Positions 1 to 8,739 of a stretch of DNA of 64,000 nt are shown piece after piece. The stretch is from NCBI RefSeq assembly GCF_900537065.1, contig NZ_UNRC01000001.1, forward strand, positions 349,442-413,441, given 5' to 3'. Position numbers and translations under genes: made by a program. This DNA is from Sphingorhabdus sp. Alg239-R122. Lineage in GTDB: Bacteria; Pseudomonadota; Alphaproteobacteria; Sphingomonadales; Sphingomonadaceae. Position 1 is the stretch's first letter, and every line of letters begins with the position of its first letter. A model generated the notes under the pieces. That model had not been told where the DNA came from, made no database searches, and saw only the letters and a list, made by a program, of their open reading frames with translations.

Positions 1-29
1 TGAAACTTGAGTTCATAAAAAGAGGAAAA

Positions 30-106
30 TGGTGCGCCCGGAGCGATTCGAACGCCCGGCCCCCAGATTCGTAGTCTGGTGCTCTATCCAGCTGAGCTAC
101 GGGCGC
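30..106 (-). tRNA. tRNA-Arg (anticodon ACG)
   Basis: The reverse strand folds as a complete 77-nt tRNA. The 7-bp acceptor stem GCGCCCG/CGGGCGC is perfect, the anticodon stem CCAGA/TCTGG encloses the loop CTACGAA, giving anticodon ACG, and a TTCGAAT T-loop precedes an encoded 3' CCA. ACG is read with A34 normally deaminated to inosine, so it serves CGU, CGC and CGA codons. It stands alone, with no other RNA gene nearby. Confidence 0.97.
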
Positions 107-258
107 GCACTTAATTTTCAAACGATTATCCGCAAAATCAGGATGGTCGTTTATGCAGCCACAGTGTTTGATAACCAAGCATTGTGTCTGCGTTGGGCGG
201 AACTAGCGATTGTATGGACGCCTTGCAACCGATATTTTACCGGTTTTGCCATTTTTAC

Positions 259-669
259 CTAAATCCACCTTTGCAGCGCCTGCACAAGTGGCCTGTCGGC
301 GGGTGGCATCGGCAGCTTCTCCATCTCCTGCACCTCCGTCCAGATGATATCGGCAGCATGCAGTGCTTTTATTTCCCCCGTCCATCGCCGGCATATATAT
401 AAGAGTAGCACAAGGTGCCCGTCCCCCAATGCATCGCTTGCAAAGCAGGTAGGGGTCAGATCGGCTATATTGACTGTGACACCCAATTCCTCATCTAGTT
501 CGCGTACCAACGCATCTTCCGGAGTTTCCCCTGCTTCTATCTTCCCACCCGGGAATTCCCAAAGTCCTGCCATTGAAGTTGTTTGCGGCCGTTTTTGCAG
601 CAACACTTTGCCATCTACATCCACAAATGCCGCAGCCACCACGTGGAGCAATGTCGGATTTTTTTGCAA
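259..669 (-). CDS. mutT: Nudix hydrolase, MutT-type 8-oxo-dGTP diphosphatase
   Basis: 136 aa, a normal MutT length. The Nudix box runs from about residue 42 to 64 with the pattern GX5EX7REXXEEXG (GG at 41-42, RE at 56-57, EE at 60-61), which binds the metal and hydrolyses the nucleoside diphosphate bond. An FPGG segment just before it and a phenylalanine/tryptophan-rich N-terminus match MutT proper. The family removes 8-oxo-dGTP from the nucleotide pool. The apparent start is TTG at 669 with a GGAGTG ribosome site about nine bases upstream. It is transcribed towards the tRNA and divergently from the pilin genes. Other Nudix substrates cannot be excluded. Confidence 0.9.
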   Translation of the reverse strand: MQKNPTLLHVVAAAFVDVDGKVLLQKRPQTTSMAGLWEFPGGKIEAGETPEDALVRELDEELGVTVNIADLTPTCFASDALGDGHLVLLLYICRRWTGEIKALHAADIIWTEVQEMEKLPMPPADRPLVQALQRWI

Positions 670-749
670 TTTATTTCACTCCATCAACTTTTCATTAAAC
701 TTTTTGCCAGAAAACGGGGTTGTTAGAAATGAGGGGCAAAGGAAAATCA

Positions 750-926
750 ATGTTCAATACATTCAGAAAGCTCAGCACCGATAAAAAAGGTGCCACTGCG
801 ATCGAATATGGGTTGATTGCGGCGCTGATAGCCATCGCAATGATTTCCGGCCTTATTGTACTGGGTCAGGAAACGTCAAACACAATGAACGCTGTTTCAG
901 AAGGGTTTGACAGAAACGACAACTGA
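750..926 (+). CDS. Flp/Fap-type pilin, first copy
   Basis: 58 aa. A short basic leader ends in KKG followed by ATAIEYGLIAALIA, the class IVb (Flp) prepilin signature. Cleavage by a TadV/CpaA-type peptidase would fall after the glycine, and the E five residues on is the conserved Glu5. The following hydrophobic helix forms the pilus core. I chose ATG 750 because AAAGGA lies 7 bases upstream; TTG 720 and ATG 729 are in frame but would lengthen the leader unusually. A second pilin follows 123 bases downstream. The product is the structural subunit of a Tad/Flp adhesive pilus; no assembly genes adjoin it. Confidence 0.9.
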   Translation: MFNTFRKLSTDKKGATAIEYGLIAALIAIAMISGLIVLGQETSNTMNAVSEGFDRNDN

Positions 927-1049
927 CTGGTGCGGATTTTCCTTTTTGGATTAAGAATTTGTAAGGAATTTCTAGCTAAACCGACGATAGTCAATCCGTT
1001 TAATATCGTTTTGACCGGGTAATATGAAGTGAAACCTAAGGAGACCAAA

Positions 1050-1235
1050 ATGTCATATGTAAAGAATCTTATCGCTGATAAAAAAGGCGCTACTGCAATT
1101 GAATACGGCCTGATTGCTGCTCTGATCGCAGTTGCTGCTATTACAGCAATGCAGGGCCTTGGCAACCAGCTGACCGACACATTCGGCACAACGGCTGCTG
1201 AAATGAAAGAAGGCACCGATAAAGCCAATAACTAA
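1050..1235 (+). CDS. Flp/Fap-type pilin, second copy
   Basis: 61 aa class IVb prepilin. The leader and processing region (DKKG then ATAIEYGLIAALIA) is identical to the first pilin, while the C-terminal tail differs, which fits tandem duplication and divergence. ATG 1050 is preceded by AAGGAG at 1038-1043, a near-perfect ribosome site, stronger than that of the first copy. A strong intrinsic terminator follows 25 bases after the stop. The better ribosome site suggests this is the more highly expressed pilin, which is inference. The in-frame GTG at 1029 is less likely because it lies upstream of that ribosome site. Confidence 0.92.
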   Translation: MSYVKNLIADKKGATAIEYGLIAALIAVAAITAMQGLGNQLTDTFGTTAAEMKEGTDKANN

Positions 1236-1260
1236 TCGGTAATTGGTTAAAGACAAGAAA

Positions 1261-1288
1261 GGCGGCAGTGAAAACTGCCGCCTTTTTT
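1261..1288 (+). terminator. Rho-independent terminator after the pilin pair
   Basis: A perfect 8-bp stem GGCGGCAG/CTGCCGCC with a 6-base TGAAAA loop is followed by six T residues. An A-rich stretch precedes it. It ends the pilin transcript and separates it from the convergent protease gene on the other strand. Confidence 0.92.
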
Positions 1289-1322
1289 ATTTTATCCTAT
1301 GTCCGCAGAAAGAATGCGGGCT

Positions 1323-2828
1323 TTAGTATGTCACGACTTTCACGCGCTGTCCTGCACGCAGTTGCGCATTACGTGACAACCCGTTCAACGCAAGGAAGCG
1401 CTCTGTCTGCAACTGAGTATAGGCCATACGCCGTGCAAAACCCGAAACGGTGTCGCCGGATTTGACAGTGACAACATCCAGCTTGCGCGGTTTGATCTGC
1501 GCCGCTTCATTTGCGCTCAAGCGGCGCATGCTTGAATACATGCTATTAAACGTCTGCCCGCGACCCGCAGGCGTGATCGTCACAAAGTGCAGCGCCCTAC
1601 TTTTTGAAAACTCATAGGCAAAGACAGCTACATCCACCTGTTGCTGGCCATTATTTACCCGAGCCGTGGAATAGGCCGCGGGTAAGCCATTGACCGTTGT
1701 TGACTGGATATTGCCATAGTTGAGTTGCGTCTTGTCACCGCCCACTTTTTTGAACGCGCTTTCCACATAGTTACGCAAATTGCCGTTATATGGCAGCAAG
1801 GTCAGCTGTCCTTGCCCACTCTGACCGGTAATGCCAACTGCCGTCGTGGTGTTTTGCAGACCGAATCCAGTTGGCGCAGTGAAGGTAAAACGCATGTCCG
1901 GATGCAGGAATGTCGTGCCTTCGACAACGCCTTGTTGAGGGTCATCGCCGTAAAGAACACCGTCAATCCTGTTCAAAAAGACTTCGCGGTTACGCACGCC
2001 GCTCGAATTCGCACCTGCTTTTTGCAGCGCGCGACTTACGCGTTTCGCCGGATCCGGGTGCGTACTGGCCCACGCGGGCACATTGCGTGCTTCGCGGCCC
2101 GAAACACGTGCATCAATCGAGCTTTGCGCGGCAAGGGAAGCCAGCATGCTGGATAGTGCCTTTGGATCATATCCTGCAGAATTGAGATACTGGATCCCCA
2201 GATCATCCGCTTCGGTTTCCTGATTGCGTGAATATTTGAGCGTTAACAGCTGGCTGCCGGTTCCAAAAAGCTGCTGCCCCAGACGCCCTGCAGCCGAATT
2301 GCCCAGCAAAACAGCAGAGGCTATCTGGCCAATCGCACCAAAGATGCTGTTGCGCTGCGCCCTTTTCTGGCGTTTTTGCGAGTGTCGGGCCGCGACATGG
2401 CCGACTTCATGACCCAGAACGCCAGCCAGCTCAGCTTCATCATTCATAAGTGCGAGAAGCTGGCGCGTTACATAAACATAACCACCCGGAATCGCGAAAG
2501 CATTGTTCACCGGTGAATTGAGCAGTGTAACTGTAAAATCGCTGCGCGCATTCCCCAGGCCGGACTGCACGGCAATATTCTTACCCACAGTTTCGACATA
2601 GGCTGCCTGCGGCGCATCAAAGCTACCACCATATTGCGAAACAAGCTGCGGATGATACTGGTCACCCAGTTTTTTTTCTTCCGCTGTAATGCTTTTAACT
2701 TGCTGCGGCGCATTTGATGACGCTGATTGCGACGAAGCTGATTGCGTTCCCCCGGTGCCTGAGCCCATGCAAGCCGCCAGCATGAGTGTAGATGTAGCCG
2801 TTGCCATTGTCACAAATTTGCGTGCCAT
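1323..2828 (-). CDS. M48-family zinc metalloprotease, lipoprotein, with C-terminal LysM-like domain
   Basis: 501 aa. The N-terminus is a lipoprotein signal with lipobox LAAC (Cys20), followed by a Ser/Gln-rich linker. The M48 peptidase domain carries HEVGH at 140-144 and the distal zinc-ligand motif ETEAD at 204-208. The last 50 residues (VKSGDTVSGFARR onwards) resemble a LysM-type peptidoglycan-binding module. This architecture resembles BepA/YfgC-like periplasmic proteases that police outer-membrane protein assembly, but BepA has TPR repeats at its C-terminus and this protein does not, so the exact role is uncertain. ATG 2828 has a clear GGAGG site. It lies downstream of accA on the same strand. 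Confidence 0.88.
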   Translation of the reverse strand: MARKFVTMATATSTLMLAACMGSGTGGTQSASSQSASSNAPQQVKSITAEEKKLGDQYHPQLVSQYGGSFDAPQAAYVETVGKNIAVQSGLGNARSDFTVTLLNSPVNNAFAIPGGYVYVTRQLLALMNDEAELAGVLGHEVGHVAARHSQKRQKRAQRNSIFGAIGQIASAVLLGNSAAGRLGQQLFGTGSQLLTLKYSRNQETEADDLGIQYLNSAGYDPKALSSMLASLAAQSSIDARVSGREARNVPAWASTHPDPAKRVSRALQKAGANSSGVRNREVFLNRIDGVLYGDDPQQGVVEGTTFLHPDMRFTFTAPTGFGLQNTTTAVGITGQSGQGQLTLLPYNGNLRNYVESAFKKVGGDKTQLNYGNIQSTTVNGLPAAYSTARVNNGQQQVDVAVFAYEFSKSRALHFVTITPAGRGQTFNSMYSSMRRLSANEAAQIKPRKLDVVTVKSGDTVSGFARRMAYTQLQTERFLALNGLSRNAQLRAGQRVKVVTY

Positions 2829-2927
2829 GATATTTCCTCCATTTATCCTCTCTTAATGACAGGACCTTATCTGAAAACAAGCGCTGGCAAACCAAAAAGT
2901 TCCTTTTTTCCGTAAGATGGAAAAAGT

Positions 2928-3875
2928 TTACAATTCCCCGAGCGAGAGGAATTTCTGATGCCGAGCTTGCAAAAGCTCGCTGTCGGACAGCCCCGACAGC
3001 TCATCAAGATGCTTTAATATAGCGGTTTTGAGAGCCACACAGGCCTGTTCATGGTCGCGGTGTGCGCCCCCCACAGGCTCCGGGACAATCTCGTCAATAA
3101 CACCCAGTTTTTTCAGGTCCGCTGCAGTCACTTTCATCGCGGTTGCCGCTTCACTCGCCTTGTCCGCCGTGCGCCACAATATCGACGCGCAGCCTTCCGG
3201 TGAAATAACAGAATAAACGGCATGCTCATACATCAACACACGTTCAGCAGATGCAAGAGCAACTGCACCGCCTGAACCGCCTTCCCCAACAATACACGCC
3301 ACCATGGGTACATGCAAACTGAGGCAGGTCTGGGTCGAGCGCGCGATTGCCTCGGCCTGGCCGCGTTCTTCCGCCTCAATTCCCGGAAAAGCGCCAGATG
3401 TATCCACCAGCGTCACGACCGGCAGGTGAAAGCGGTCAGCCAGTTCCATCAGGCGGATGGCCTTGCGATATCCTTCAGGCTTTCCCATACCGAAATTATG
3501 CTTGATCCGGCTTTCGGTGGTATTTCCCTTTTCATGGCCAATAACCATGACGCGGCGGCCATCGATTTTGGCAAATCCGCCCATGATTGCCTGGTCGTCG
3601 CCAAAAGCCCGGTCACCGGCCAGTGGTTCAAACTCTTCAAAAATATGGGTAATATAGTTCTGGAAATGCGGACGTTGCGGGTGACGAGCCACTTGTGTTT
3701 TCTGCCATGGTGTCAATGACTTATATGTAGATTTTAATAAACGCTCTGATTTTTTCTGTAACCGTTTGAGGTCAGCGGCTATGTCCAGCTCGCCATTATC
3801 AGCGGTTTCCTGTAATTCGGAAATCCGTTCATCCAGTTCGGCAATGGGTTTTTCAAATTCAAGATAGCTTGTCAT
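2928..3875 (-). CDS. accA: Acetyl-CoA carboxylase carboxyltransferase subunit alpha
   Basis: 315 aa, the usual AccA length. The family's Gly-rich GEGGSGGAVAL segment, which helps bind CoA and carboxybiotin, lies in the middle, and the N-terminal helical region starting LEFEKPIAELDERI is typical. With AccD it transfers carboxyl from biotin-BCCP to acetyl-CoA, making malonyl-CoA for fatty-acid synthesis. The xerD gene is just upstream on the same strand (89 bases), an arrangement often seen in alphaproteobacteria. accD, accB and accC are not in this window. Confidence 0.97.
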   Translation of the reverse strand: MTSYLEFEKPIAELDERISELQETADNGELDIAADLKRLQKKSERLLKSTYKSLTPWQKTQVARHPQRPHFQNYITHIFEEFEPLAGDRAFGDDQAIMGGFAKIDGRRVMVIGHEKGNTTESRIKHNFGMGKPEGYRKAIRLMELADRFHLPVVTLVDTSGAFPGIEAEERGQAEAIARSTQTCLSLHVPMVACIVGEGGSGGAVALASAERVLMYEHAVYSVISPEGCASILWRTADKASEAATAMKVTAADLKKLGVIDEIVPEPVGGAHRDHEQACVALKTAILKHLDELSGLSDSELLQARHQKFLSLGEL

Positions 3876-3964
3876 ATCAATCCTGTAATATTTGTAACGG
3901 GGTTAGAACGCACCAGCCTGTGCGTCAATGCGCAGCGGCCATCATGCACAGATAAAAGCCGTTC

Positions 3965-4858
3965 TCATGGCCGTATTTTGGTCAGTGGATGCCGGGCATT
4001 TACCAATTCCACCAGGCGCTTGCTGTCCACGTGCGTATAGATTTGCGTCGTGGATATGTCAGCATGACCGAGCAACGTCTGCAGCACCCGCAAATCAGCA
4101 CCACCCTCAAGTAAATGTGTCGCAAATGCGTGGCGCAGAACATGCGGACTAACGGTGGCTGGATCAATGCCCGCTTCGGCGGCGAGTTCCTTTACCATCT
4201 GGTACAGGCGAATACGTGACAAATGCCCGGCACGTGAAGGAAACAGCCACTTGCTGTCTTCTGGCAATGTTGCCCGCCAGCGCGCCACCGCCGCCCGTGC
4301 GCGCTTCGATATCGGCACCATCCGCTGATGGCCGCCCTTACCTTTGATCGCCAGCAAAGGCCGATCTGATAAAAATGCATTATAAGGCAGTTCCACCAGC
4401 TCACTTGCGCGGAGCCCGGAACCATAAAGCAACTCAATCAGCGCCAATAGCCGCAAATCCTTGTCACCAGCCTTGGGATTACCCGCTTTCGCCTCGAGAA
4501 TTGCGAAAATCCTGTCCATGTCATCCCTGCCCAGCACTTTGGGTAGGCTCTGACGTGCACCTGGCTTAGGCAATGCACTGGATGGATCATCCGCAATTAT
4601 CGCCTCATCGACCAGGTAGCCAAAATATTGCCGCAGCGCTGATGTCTTACGCGCCAGTGTACTCGCCGCCAGTCCTGACCATGACGCTACCAGTTTTTCA
4701 ATATCTTGCCGCTTTGCCTGTGTCAGCCCGGCAGCCAGTATATCCGACGCACCTTCCAGGTCGCGTCTGTACGCAGCAAGAGTGTTGACACTGGAACCGC
4801 GTTCGACCGCCATCATTTCCAGGAAATTATCAATCAGGACTGTATCATCATGCGTCAT
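3965..4858 (-). CDS. xerD: Tyrosine recombinase XerD
   Basis: 297 aa. It has a SAM-like core-binding N-domain (about 1-95) and a catalytic domain with all tyrosine-recombinase residues: Arg150, Lys174, His239, Arg242, His265 and nucleophile Tyr274. The length and the C-terminal motif (HADISTTQIYTHV) match XerD rather than a phage integrase. With XerC it resolves chromosome dimers at dif under FtsK control. It lies between accA and the exported proline-rich protein gene. A second Xer protein is encoded at 27631-28542; I assign D here from closer similarity to XerD motifs and the accA context. Confidence 0.93.
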   Translation of the reverse strand: MTHDDTVLIDNFLEMMAVERGSSVNTLAAYRRDLEGASDILAAGLTQAKRQDIEKLVASWSGLAASTLARKTSALRQYFGYLVDEAIIADDPSSALPKPGARQSLPKVLGRDDMDRIFAILEAKAGNPKAGDKDLRLLALIELLYGSGLRASELVELPYNAFLSDRPLLAIKGKGGHQRMVPISKRARAAVARWRATLPEDSKWLFPSRAGHLSRIRLYQMVKELAAEAGIDPATVSPHVLRHAFATHLLEGGADLRVLQTLLGHADISTTQIYTHVDSKRLVELVNARHPLTKIRP

Positions 4859-4886
4859 ATGTTACTTTTTTGCGCACAGGTTTAAG

Positions 4887-6788
4887 CTATCCGCGCGCTA
4901 TCGCCTCGGCCGCTATCATCCGTGCCTCTGCGTTCAAACCCACTTTGTTCAGCGCGCTGACAATATGGTAGAGGTGCGTTGCCGACATTTTTGACCAATC
5001 CGCCCCCTGCATGCCGGCCCCTGCGAGCAATGCGACATGCGCAGCTTCACCGGTATCCGCCGCCCTTGTTATTGCGCGTGCCCAGCGTGAAGTGCTTTCC
5101 AGATTTATTTCGAGTTTTTCTGCAAAACTGTCACGGTCTTCGCCTGAAATACGCTCCAGACCAGCAAGTGCAGCCAGCAGGAAACCGCTCTTGCGGCTTT
5201 CTTCGCTATAATCATTGTCGTAATAATCATCGAGCGCGTCATAGCTTTCAGCATTTGCAGGTTCCGGGTTGGCAATGGCCAGCATTGCCCATCCATCGCT
5301 ACCGTTTTCGACTGTACCGCTCCATCGCATGGCGTTACGGTCAAACCCGGCGCTAAGCATGGATGCGATCAGCCGTGAAGCTTCTTCGCTATAATCAGGA
5401 GACACTGGAAAGCGCGCCGCGGCATGTGATGTCAGCACAAGCATGGCATAAACTGCACTGGGATCGCTCGAACGGCCCCAGATACTCGTCATCGAACTAA
5501 GTCGGGTCGACATGTCCTGATTGGCATATGCATTGCGCAGCAATGCCGCCTGGGCACGAACATTATCGGCGGTTTCACCGCTCGCGTAAGCGGCACTGTA
5601 CAAGTCAACCATGGCCCGGCTCGACAGTACGCCCATAGCCGCGGCAACATCCGCAGACGCAATTCTCTCTTCAATTGGGGACATGGGCGCTATTGCCTGC
5701 CAAGCGCGGTATTTGACATCGGCCTTGTTAAAAAGTTCGATTGGCGGCTGGATACCTGTGGCCAGCGCCAGGCCGTAACGCCATGGCGTCAATTCATTCA
5801 CATCATCCCATTTGATGGTGACAGCGCGGCGGCCATTTACCCCTGCCCCAACTGCTTTTTCTGCAAGCAACAAGTCGATTTGCGACGCTTTTTCCTGACG
5901 GTTAAGCCGGTCAATACGCGATGTCGCTGCGCTTTGCTCTCCAGAAAATGACGAGCATATAGCCCGGCTCATATCCCATTTCACATCATCCGATGCTTCA
6001 GAGCCACCTGCGACAATCGGGCACAGCCCGCTGGGGTCAGCATTGGCAAGATACGTGTCCATGGCCACTCGGTACAGGCGGGCATTGAAATTACGCGTGT
6101 CCACATTTTGTAACATCATCCGCGCATTGGCTGTCTCACCCATTTTCAACAATAATGCCGCGCGGGCAGCAGCCCAGTCTGCACCATTGACGCCGCCAGG
6201 TGTCTGTACCTGCGAAACCAACGCGCGGCGCAGCAATATTGATCCCCAGCGCGACAGAACTGGCCCATCAATATTGTTGATCAGCTTGGTAAGATACTGA
6301 CCATCCGTCGTCGCGAAACTATCATTTGGGAAACCGCCCTGATCAATGCCGATTATCCCGATCTGATCAAGCGAACGCTGCGCGCGCGTAGGCAGGTCAT
6401 AGATAACACGAGCCGATGTGAATTCTTCCGATGTGTCTTCGGGCAGCTCTTCTACACTCGCCACCGGTGAAGGTGATGACGCATCTGCCGGCGCACTATC
6501 AGGCACATTGTTATCCGATGGTGCTGGTACAGGCGTGACAGGATTGGCCGGTGCCACCTGCGGCCCTGTGGATGGCGCAGGAGACGGAGCCGGTGACTGT
6601 GAAGGTGCAGGCGAAGGCTCGGGAGTTGGTGAAGGAGCAGGCGCGGGAGCCGGGTCGCCAAATCCTGGTGGCAACAGCGATTCGGGTGCGTCTTCAGCCT
6701 GTCCCTGTAGTGCGCTATATGCCGGCACGGTCAGTGCGGCAAAAGCAAGGCCGCAAAATAACAGGGATTTGTAACGCGGAGTCTGCAT
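4887..6788 (-). CDS. Large exported protein of unknown function with Pro-rich linker
   Basis: 633 aa. A signal peptide (basic start, hydrophobic core, likely cut around ALTVPAYSA) is followed by a roughly 60-residue Pro/Ala/Ser linker at about 45-105 built of PAPSP-like units. The rest is mainly helical and Ala-rich with repeated short helices, giving a TPR-like look, but I cannot assign a family. The start ATG overlaps the stop of the small membrane protein gene by ATGA, so the two are translationally coupled. xerD follows 28 bases downstream. I recognise it only as a conserved-looking periplasmic or envelope protein; function unknown. Confidence 0.75.
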   Translation of the reverse strand: MQTPRYKSLLFCGLAFAALTVPAYSALQGQAEDAPESLLPPGFGDPAPAPAPSPTPEPSPAPSQSPAPSPAPSTGPQVAPANPVTPVPAPSDNNVPDSAPADASSPSPVASVEELPEDTSEEFTSARVIYDLPTRAQRSLDQIGIIGIDQGGFPNDSFATTDGQYLTKLINNIDGPVLSRWGSILLRRALVSQVQTPGGVNGADWAAARAALLLKMGETANARMMLQNVDTRNFNARLYRVAMDTYLANADPSGLCPIVAGGSEASDDVKWDMSRAICSSFSGEQSAATSRIDRLNRQEKASQIDLLLAEKAVGAGVNGRRAVTIKWDDVNELTPWRYGLALATGIQPPIELFNKADVKYRAWQAIAPMSPIEERIASADVAAAMGVLSSRAMVDLYSAAYASGETADNVRAQAALLRNAYANQDMSTRLSSMTSIWGRSSDPSAVYAMLVLTSHAAARFPVSPDYSEEASRLIASMLSAGFDRNAMRWSGTVENGSDGWAMLAIANPEPANAESYDALDDYYDNDYSEESRKSGFLLAALAGLERISGEDRDSFAEKLEINLESTSRWARAITRAADTGEAAHVALLAGAGMQGADWSKMSATHLYHIVSALNKVGLNAEARMIAAEAIARG

Positions 6789-6958
6789 CAGGCCTGCTCT
6801 ATGTCACTTATCTCAATGGGCTGTTCAATCTGTTCGACCGGCTGCTCCCCACCCCAGAAGTAAAGCAGGTAGAAAAAGCCGATAATGAGCGCCAATGCGA
6901 TTATCCATTTAAGTGCAGCGGGGCTGCGGCGTTTCTTGCGTTCGTTCAAAATTGTCAT
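6788..6958 (-). CDS. Small single-pass membrane protein
   Basis: 56 aa: a basic N-terminus (NERKKRRS), one hydrophobic helix at about residues 17-35, then an acidic Gln/Glu/Pro-rich tail. ATG 6958 is chosen because GGATGA lies upstream at a normal distance; a longer in-frame start at 7027 has no such support. Positive-inside charge suggests a cytoplasmic N-terminus and a periplasmic tail. The stop overlaps the next gene's start (ATGA), so it is likely co-produced with the 633-aa exported protein and may anchor or assist it, which is inference. Confidence 0.72.
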   Translation of the reverse strand: MTILNERKKRRSPAALKWIIALALIIGFFYLLYFWGGEQPVEQIEQPIEISDIEQA

Positions 6959-7059
6959 GTCTTCATCCGGACTTGCTAGATTTGGCAGGCACTGGCCAGT
7001 AAATAATATATGACAGCGCTCTTGCACACTGCCCTAGCGCATCTATACGCTGACGGGCA

Positions 7060-7626
7060 ATGAACGAAAAGCGCAAAGCCACAGAAAATTACAGGCCCGA
7101 TGACCTGACAATCGATAGACCCATCATATTGGTGGGCCTGATGGGTGTTGGCAAATCCACCGTTGGCCGCCGTCTTGCCGCCATGCTGAAGCTGGATTTC
7201 GTCGATGCTGACAACGAAATTGAAGACGCCGCCGCGATGTCGATTGCCGAAATTTTTGAAGAATTTGACGAAGAATATTTTCGTGATGGCGAACGACGTG
7301 TGATCGCCCGCCTGATTGAGGACCGTCCGCAAGTCATCGCCACAGGTGGCGGCGCTTTCATTAATGACGAAACGCGTGCGCTCATACTTGAGCGCGGCAT
7401 AGCCGTATGGCTGGACGCCAATATTGACACCCTGGTTGAGCGCGTGAATCGCCGCGACACACGCCCGCTGCTACGGGGCGGCAATGCACAGGAAATTCTG
7501 ACCGACCTGGCAAAAAAAAGAAACCCGTTTTATGCCAAGGCGCATGTGCACGTAACAAGCCAAACAGGCCCGCATAACCGCATGGCAAAGGAAATCATAA
7601 AGGCGATCCAAGAATGGAAATCATAA
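7060..7626 (+). CDS. aroK: Shikimate kinase
   Basis: 188 aa. Walker A GLMGVGKST at 26-34, the substrate-site DxD at Asp49/Asp51 and the ATGGGAF loop identify shikimate kinase, which phosphorylates shikimate at O3 in the aromatic amino acid pathway. The N-terminal extension of about 20 residues before the P-loop strand is common in alphaproteobacteria. It overlaps aroB by 13 bases, so the two are co-transcribed and coupled. The gene is divergent from the membrane/exported pair, sharing a 101-base intergenic region. Confidence 0.96.
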   Translation: MNEKRKATENYRPDDLTIDRPIILVGLMGVGKSTVGRRLAAMLKLDFVDADNEIEDAAAMSIAEIFEEFDEEYFRDGERRVIARLIEDRPQVIATGGGAFINDETRALILERGIAVWLDANIDTLVERVNRRDTRPLLRGGNAQEILTDLAKKRNPFYAKAHVHVTSQTGPHNRMAKEIIKAIQEWKS

Positions 7627-8723
7627 ATGTCGCGCTGGGCGGGCGCAGTTATAACGTCCATATTGAAAATGGCGCACTTGCCAACATTGCGGCCTTGCTG
7701 GAACCTTATACAGCACAGCGCCGCCTGCTTTTCATCACTGACGCGAATGTTCACGACCTTTACTGGCAGCGTATACGTGAAAGCCTGTCCGCAGCAGGCG
7801 TGAATGCAGAGGTTTTCATCCTGCCCGCAGGGGAAGCCAGCAAAAGCTGGCAGAATCTGGAGGCTATATGCGACTGGCTGATCCGCGAAGGTACGGAACG
7901 CGCCGATCATATCGTCGCATTGGGCGGCGGTGTGATCGGTGACATTGCCGGTTTCGCCAGCGCCATCGTGAAACGGGGCTGTAATTTTGTACAAATCCCG
8001 ACCACATTGCTGGCGCAGGTAGATAGCAGTGTGGGCGGGAAAACCGCGATTAACAGCGAGACGGGGAAGAATCTGGTGGGTCTGTTTCACCAGCCCGCGT
8101 TTGTTCTTATCGACCCCGACATGTTGGATACATTACCTGAGCGGGAGCTTCGTGCAGGCTATGCTGAAGTGGTCAAATATGGTCTGATTGGCGATGCAGA
8201 TTTTTTTGCTTGGTGCGAAGGAAATGGTGGTGCATTGCTCGCAGGCGACAAGGCGGCACGTATCAGGGCAATATCACACAGCATCAACGCCAAGGCGCAG
8301 ATTGTGTCGGAGGATGAACGCGAGCTTAGCGGCCGCCGTGCATTGCTCAACCTTGGGCATACATTCGGCCATGCGCTGGAAGCGGAAACCGGTTTTGGTG
8401 ACATATTGATCCACGGGGAAGCTGTCGCGGCAGGCATGGCCCTGGCCGCCCGGTATTCGGTACGTAGAGGCTATATCGGACACACCGAAGCGGAACGCAT
8501 TGCGCATCATCTGGTGCAAAGCGGCTTGCCCGCTAGTCTCGGCGATATTGCCATGCAGACCACCGGCACAGCTCTGGCCGCGCACATGCAGCATGACAAG
8601 AAAGTTGTTCAGGGCGATGTACCGCTGTTGCTAATGCGCTCCATCGGTGACACTTTTCTGTCACAGGGCACCGATTTGGCTGATGTTGCCGCTTTTCTGG
8701 GTGACGAGCTGGCAAACACCTGA
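7614..8723 (+). CDS. aroB: 3-dehydroquinate synthase
   Basis: 369 aa, standard length. The NAD-binding loop GGGVIGDIAGF, the segment PTTLLAQVDSSVGGKTAIN and the zinc-binding HTFGHALE motif are all present. It cyclises DAHP to 3-dehydroquinate, the second step of the shikimate pathway, while its upstream partner aroK catalyses the fifth. The aroKB pairing is widely conserved. It converges on the Kef-type antiporter gene with only 16 bases between stops, and I see no obvious terminator there. Confidence 0.97.
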   Translation: MEIINVALGGRSYNVHIENGALANIAALLEPYTAQRRLLFITDANVHDLYWQRIRESLSAAGVNAEVFILPAGEASKSWQNLEAICDWLIREGTERADHIVALGGGVIGDIAGFASAIVKRGCNFVQIPTTLLAQVDSSVGGKTAINSETGKNLVGLFHQPAFVLIDPDMLDTLPERELRAGYAEVVKYGLIGDADFFAWCEGNGGALLAGDKAARIRAISHSINAKAQIVSEDERELSGRRALLNLGHTFGHALEAETGFGDILIHGEAVAAGMALAARYSVRRGYIGHTEAERIAHHLVQSGLPASLGDIAMQTTGTALAAHMQHDKKVVQGDVPLLLMRSIGDTFLSQGTDLADVAAFLGDELANT

Positions 8724-8739
8724 TACCGAACAGGCTAGC

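Noticed and set aside
3965..4858. Tyrosine recombinase as a sign of a prophage or integron
   Set aside because: It and the one at 27631-28542 have XerC/XerD lengths and motifs, both lie among housekeeping genes, and no phage genes, attachment repeats or cassettes are near.
6418..6774. Gly/Ala-rich plus-strand open frame
   Set aside because: It is the complement of the Pro/Ala/Ser linker of the exported protein, a common artefact of low-complexity coding DNA.
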